Position numbers and translations under genes: made by a program
DNA from: Octadecabacter sp. SW4
GTDB lineage: Bacteria; Pseudomonadota; Alphaproteobacteria; Rhodobacterales; Rhodobacteraceae
Assembly (NCBI RefSeq): GCF_008065155.1
Contig: NZ_CP042819.1
Coordinates: 2,610,922-2,674,921 of the forward strand
Direction: 5' to 3'
DNA length: 64,000 nt
Notes under the pieces: model-generated
What the model saw: only the letters and a program-made list of their open reading frames with translations
The model's database searches: none
What the model was told of the DNA's origin: nothing
Shown: one piece after another, positions 61,691 to 64,000 of the stretch
Numbering within the stretch: position 1 is the stretch's first letter
Layout: every line of letters starts with the position of its first letter

Positions 61691-64000
61691 GTGCCGTCTT
61701 TCTCGAACACACTTGAGCAGTCCATTCACGCAGCCTTGGCCCTTGCCAACGCGCGCCGTCACGAACTTGCCACGCTGGAACACCTGCTGCTGGCGCTGAT
61801 TGACGAACCGGATGCCGCCCGCGTGATGAAAGCCTGTTCGGTCGATCTGGACGCCCTGCGCAAAACGCTGGACGATTTCATCGAAGATGACCTCTCAACG
61901 CTGGTGACGGATATCGAGGGGAGCGAGGCCGTGCCAACGGCCGCCTTCCAGCGCGTAATCCAGCGCGCCGCGATCCATGTGCAATCCTCGGGGCGCACAG
62001 AAGTGACAGGTGCAAACGTTCTGGTCGCGATCTTTGCCGAACGCGAAAGCAATGCCGCCTATTTCCTGCAAGATCAGGACATGACCCGCTACGACGCAGT
62101 CAACTACATCGCCCACGGTGTCGCAAAAGACCCTGCATTCGGCGAAAGCCGCCCCATCACGGGCGCGTCCGACATGGACGACGATCTGTCCGAGGGCGCT
62201 GTCGAGGGCGAGGAAAAGGAATCAGCGCTGGCCAAATACTGCGTCGATCTGAACGCAAGGGCCCGCAAAAACGAGATCGATCCGCTGATCGGGCGCGATC
62301 ACGAGGTTGAACGCTGCGTGCAGGTGCTGTGCCGCCGCCGCAAGAACAACCCCCTGTTGGTTGGCGACCCGGGTGTGGGTAAAACGGCCATAGCAGAGGG
62401 TCTGGCGCGCAAGATCGTCGCCGGTGAAACCCCCGAGATTCTGGCAAATGCCACGATCTATAGCCTTGATATGGGCGCATTGCTGGCAGGCACCCGCTAT
62501 CGCGGCGATTTCGAGGAACGCCTCAAGGCCGTAATGACGGAGATGGAAGAACACGACGATGCGATCCTGTTCATCGACGAAATCCACACCGTGATCGGTG
62601 CCGGGGCGACTTCGGGCGGGGCGATGGATGCATCAAATCTGCTGAAACCTGCGCTCCAGGGTGGCAAGCTGCGCTGCATGGGGTCAACCACCTACAAGGA
62701 ATTCCGCCAGCATTTCGAAAAAGACCGCGCATTGTCGCGCCGGTTCCAGAAAATCGACGTGAATGAACCTTCGGTCGACGACGCGGTAAAGATCCTGAAA
62801 GGGCTGAAACCCTATTTCGAAGAACACCACGGTATCAAATACACCGCCGATGCGATCAAAACGGCTGTGGAACTGTCGTCGCGCTATATCAATGACCGCA
62901 AATTGCCCGACAAGGCGATTGACGTCATCGACGAGGCAGGGGCCGCGCAACACCTCGTTGCCGAAAGCAAACGCCGCAAGACGATCGGCGCCAAGGAGAT
63001 CGAGGCCGTCGTGGCAAAAATCGCCCGCATTCCGCCCAAAAACGTCTCCAAGGACGATGCCGAAGTGCTGCGCGATCTCGAGCCATCCCTGAAGCGGGTC
63101 GTATTCGGGCAGGACAAGGCGATCACCGCCCTTGCCAGCGCGATCAAACTGGCCCGCGCAGGCCTGCGTGAGCCGGAAAAACCCATCGGCAACTACCTGT
63201 TCGCGGGACCAACCGGTGTGGGCAAAACCGAAGTCGCCAAACAACTGGCCGACACGCTGGGCGTTGAACTGCTGCGGTTCGACATGTCCGAATACATGGA
63301 AAAACACGCCGTGTCGCGCCTGATTGGTGCCCCTCCCGGCTATGTCGGCTTCGATCAGGGCGGCATGTTGACGGATGGTGTCGATCAGCACCCGCACTGC
63401 GTGCTGCTGCTCGATGAAATGGAAAAGGCGCACCCAGATGTCTACAACATCCTGTTGCAGGTGATGGACCACGGCAAGCTGACCGATCATAATGGCCGCA
63501 CTGTCGATTTCCGCAATGTGATCCTGATCATGACCTCGAACGCGGGCGCAACCGAACAGGCAAAAGAGGCGATCGGCTTTGGCCGTGACCGGCGCACCGG
63601 CGAAGATACCGCCGCGATTGAACGCACTTTCACGCCGGAATTCCGCAACCGTCTGGACGCGGTGATTTCCTTTGGCGCGCTGCCCAAGGAGGTGATCCTG
63701 CAAGTGGTCGAAAAGTTCGTGCTGCAACTTGAAGCGCAACTGATGGATCGCAACGTGTCGATTGAACTGACCAAACCCGCCGCCGAATGGCTGGCCGACA
63801 AGGGGTATGATGACAAGATGGGTGCGCGCCCGCTGGGCCGCATCATTCAGGAGCACATCAAGAAACCGCTGGCCGAAGAACTGCTGTTTGGCAAACTGGC
63901 CAAGGGCGGACTGGTCAAGGTCGGGGTCAAAGGCGGTGAGCTTGATCTGCAGATCGAACCACCCGAAACGGCGCGCATTGCCAGCGCAAACAAAAAGCCG
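61691..64000 (+). CDS. clpA: ATP-dependent Clp protease ATP-binding subunit ClpA, 3' end beyond the window
   Basis: An AAA+ unfoldase that works with ClpP and the ClpS adaptor. The first 770 residues are in the window: Clp N domain (about 1-150), AAA1 with Walker A GDPGVGKT near 225 and Walker [16 protein letters not shown]2 with GPTGVGKT near 510, the pore-loop GAPPGYVGF, and the IGF ClpP-docking loop (KEAIGFGRD). The gene starts with GTG 61691 after GAGGAGCACTCAAC and is open at the right edge; only a few residues of the C-terminus are missing by comparison with homologues. Confidence 0.96.
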   Translation, partial: MPSFSNTLEQSIHAALALANARRHELATLEHLLLALIDEPDAARVMKACSVDLDALRKTLDDFIEDDLSTLVTDIEGSEAVPTAAFQRVIQRAAIHVQSSGRTEVTGANVLVAIFAERESNAAYFLQDQDMTRYDAVNYIAHGVAKDPAFGESRPITGASDMDDDLSEGAVEGEEKESALAKYCVDLNARARKNEIDPLIGRDHEVERCVQVLCRRRKNNPLLVGDPGVGKTAIAEGLARKIVAGETPEILANATIYSLDMGALLAGTRYRGDFEERLKAVMTEMEEHDDAILFIDEIHTVIGAGATSGGAMDASNLLKPALQGGKLRCMGSTTYKEFRQHFEKDRALSRRFQKIDVNEPSVDDAVKILKGLKPYFEEHHGIKYTADAIKTAVELSSRYINDRKLPDKAIDVIDEAGAAQHLVAESKRRKTIGAKEIEAVVAKIARIPPKNVSKDDAEVLRDLEPSLKRVVFGQDKAITALASAIKLARAGLREPEKPIGNYLFAGPTGVGKTEVAKQLADTLGVELLRFDMSEYMEKHAVSRLIGAPPGYVGFDQGGMLTDGVDQHPHCVLLLDEMEKAHPDVYNILLQVMDHGKLTDHNGRTVDFRNVILIMTSNAGATEQAKEAIGFGRDRRTGEDTAAIERTFTPEFRNRLDAVISFGALPKEVILQVVEKFVLQLEAQLMDRNVSIELTKPAAEWLADKGYDDKMGARPLGRIIQEHIKKPLAEELLFGKLAKGGLVKVGVKGGELDLQIEPPETARIASANKKP

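Overview
The window is about 60 % GC and carries a chromosomal backbone typical of a marine Rhodobacterales (Roseobacter-group) alphaproteobacterium. Supporting signs are an atpHAGDC F1 operon without F0 genes, a fused sulfate adenylyltransferase/APS kinase, an Hsp20-DUF1150 pair, a methylmalonyl-CoA epimerase-DUF1467 pair, a DUF6455 protein, a Hint-domain protein, an Lrp-trxB divergent pair, and CIRCE-controlled groESL. The organism assignment is inference from gene content. No rRNA, tRNA, CRISPR, integrase or insertion sequence was seen.

Layout. 0-11 kb: small conserved proteins, PPK2, a PD-(D/E)XK protein, diacylglycerol kinase, a hemolysin III-type membrane protein, an M48 lipoprotein, an HDAC-like amidohydrolase, a nitroreductase and an EI24-type membrane protein, then mce-DUF1467. 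11-15.5 kb: a response regulator, a Flp-type pilin, a DUF1800-DUF1501 operon whose second product carries a Tat signal, and a Tat-signal L,D-transpeptidase. 15.5-21 kb: aspS and carB, divergent. 21-25 kb: the most accessory-looking stretch, with a GDPD-like protein lacking its metal ligands, an orphan BrnA-type antitoxin beside an 11-bp tandem repeat, a FabH-like synthase and a phage-CII-like regulator. 25-33.2 kb: tdk, a 2-hydroxyacid dehydrogenase-csaA-proC operon, YbjN, an M42 peptidase, ubiK, and the lgt-MidA-pgeF operon. 33.2-43 kb: a 50-aa protein, a Hint protein, Lrp/trxB, Sat-CysC, Hsp20-DUF1150, purEK, a lipase, a Nudix protein and an EamA transporter. 43-46.5 kb: groESL with CIRCE, divergent from a Stealth-type polysaccharide phosphotransferase gene broken by an 18-nt poly-C tract. 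46.5-54.6 kb: DUF2161, MmcQ/YjbR, ppaC, a HAD protein, MaoC, the ribF-YcgN-aldolase operon, an HCCA isomerase-like protein, prs and an H-type lectin. 54.7-64 kb: atpHAGDC, a methyltransferase, gloB, and clpA running off the right edge.

The strongest unusual signal is the poly-C tract at 45557-45574. It separates Stealth region CR1 (one frame) from CR2/CR3 (another frame), so 16 or 19 C would restore one reading frame. This is the architecture of a phase-variable surface-glycan locus. Other points of note are two 116-bp intergenic copies of a palindromic element, two envelope-stress or heat-shock circuits side by side (RpoH-like promoter for hsp20, CIRCE for groESL), and two structured repeat families placed just after stop codons.
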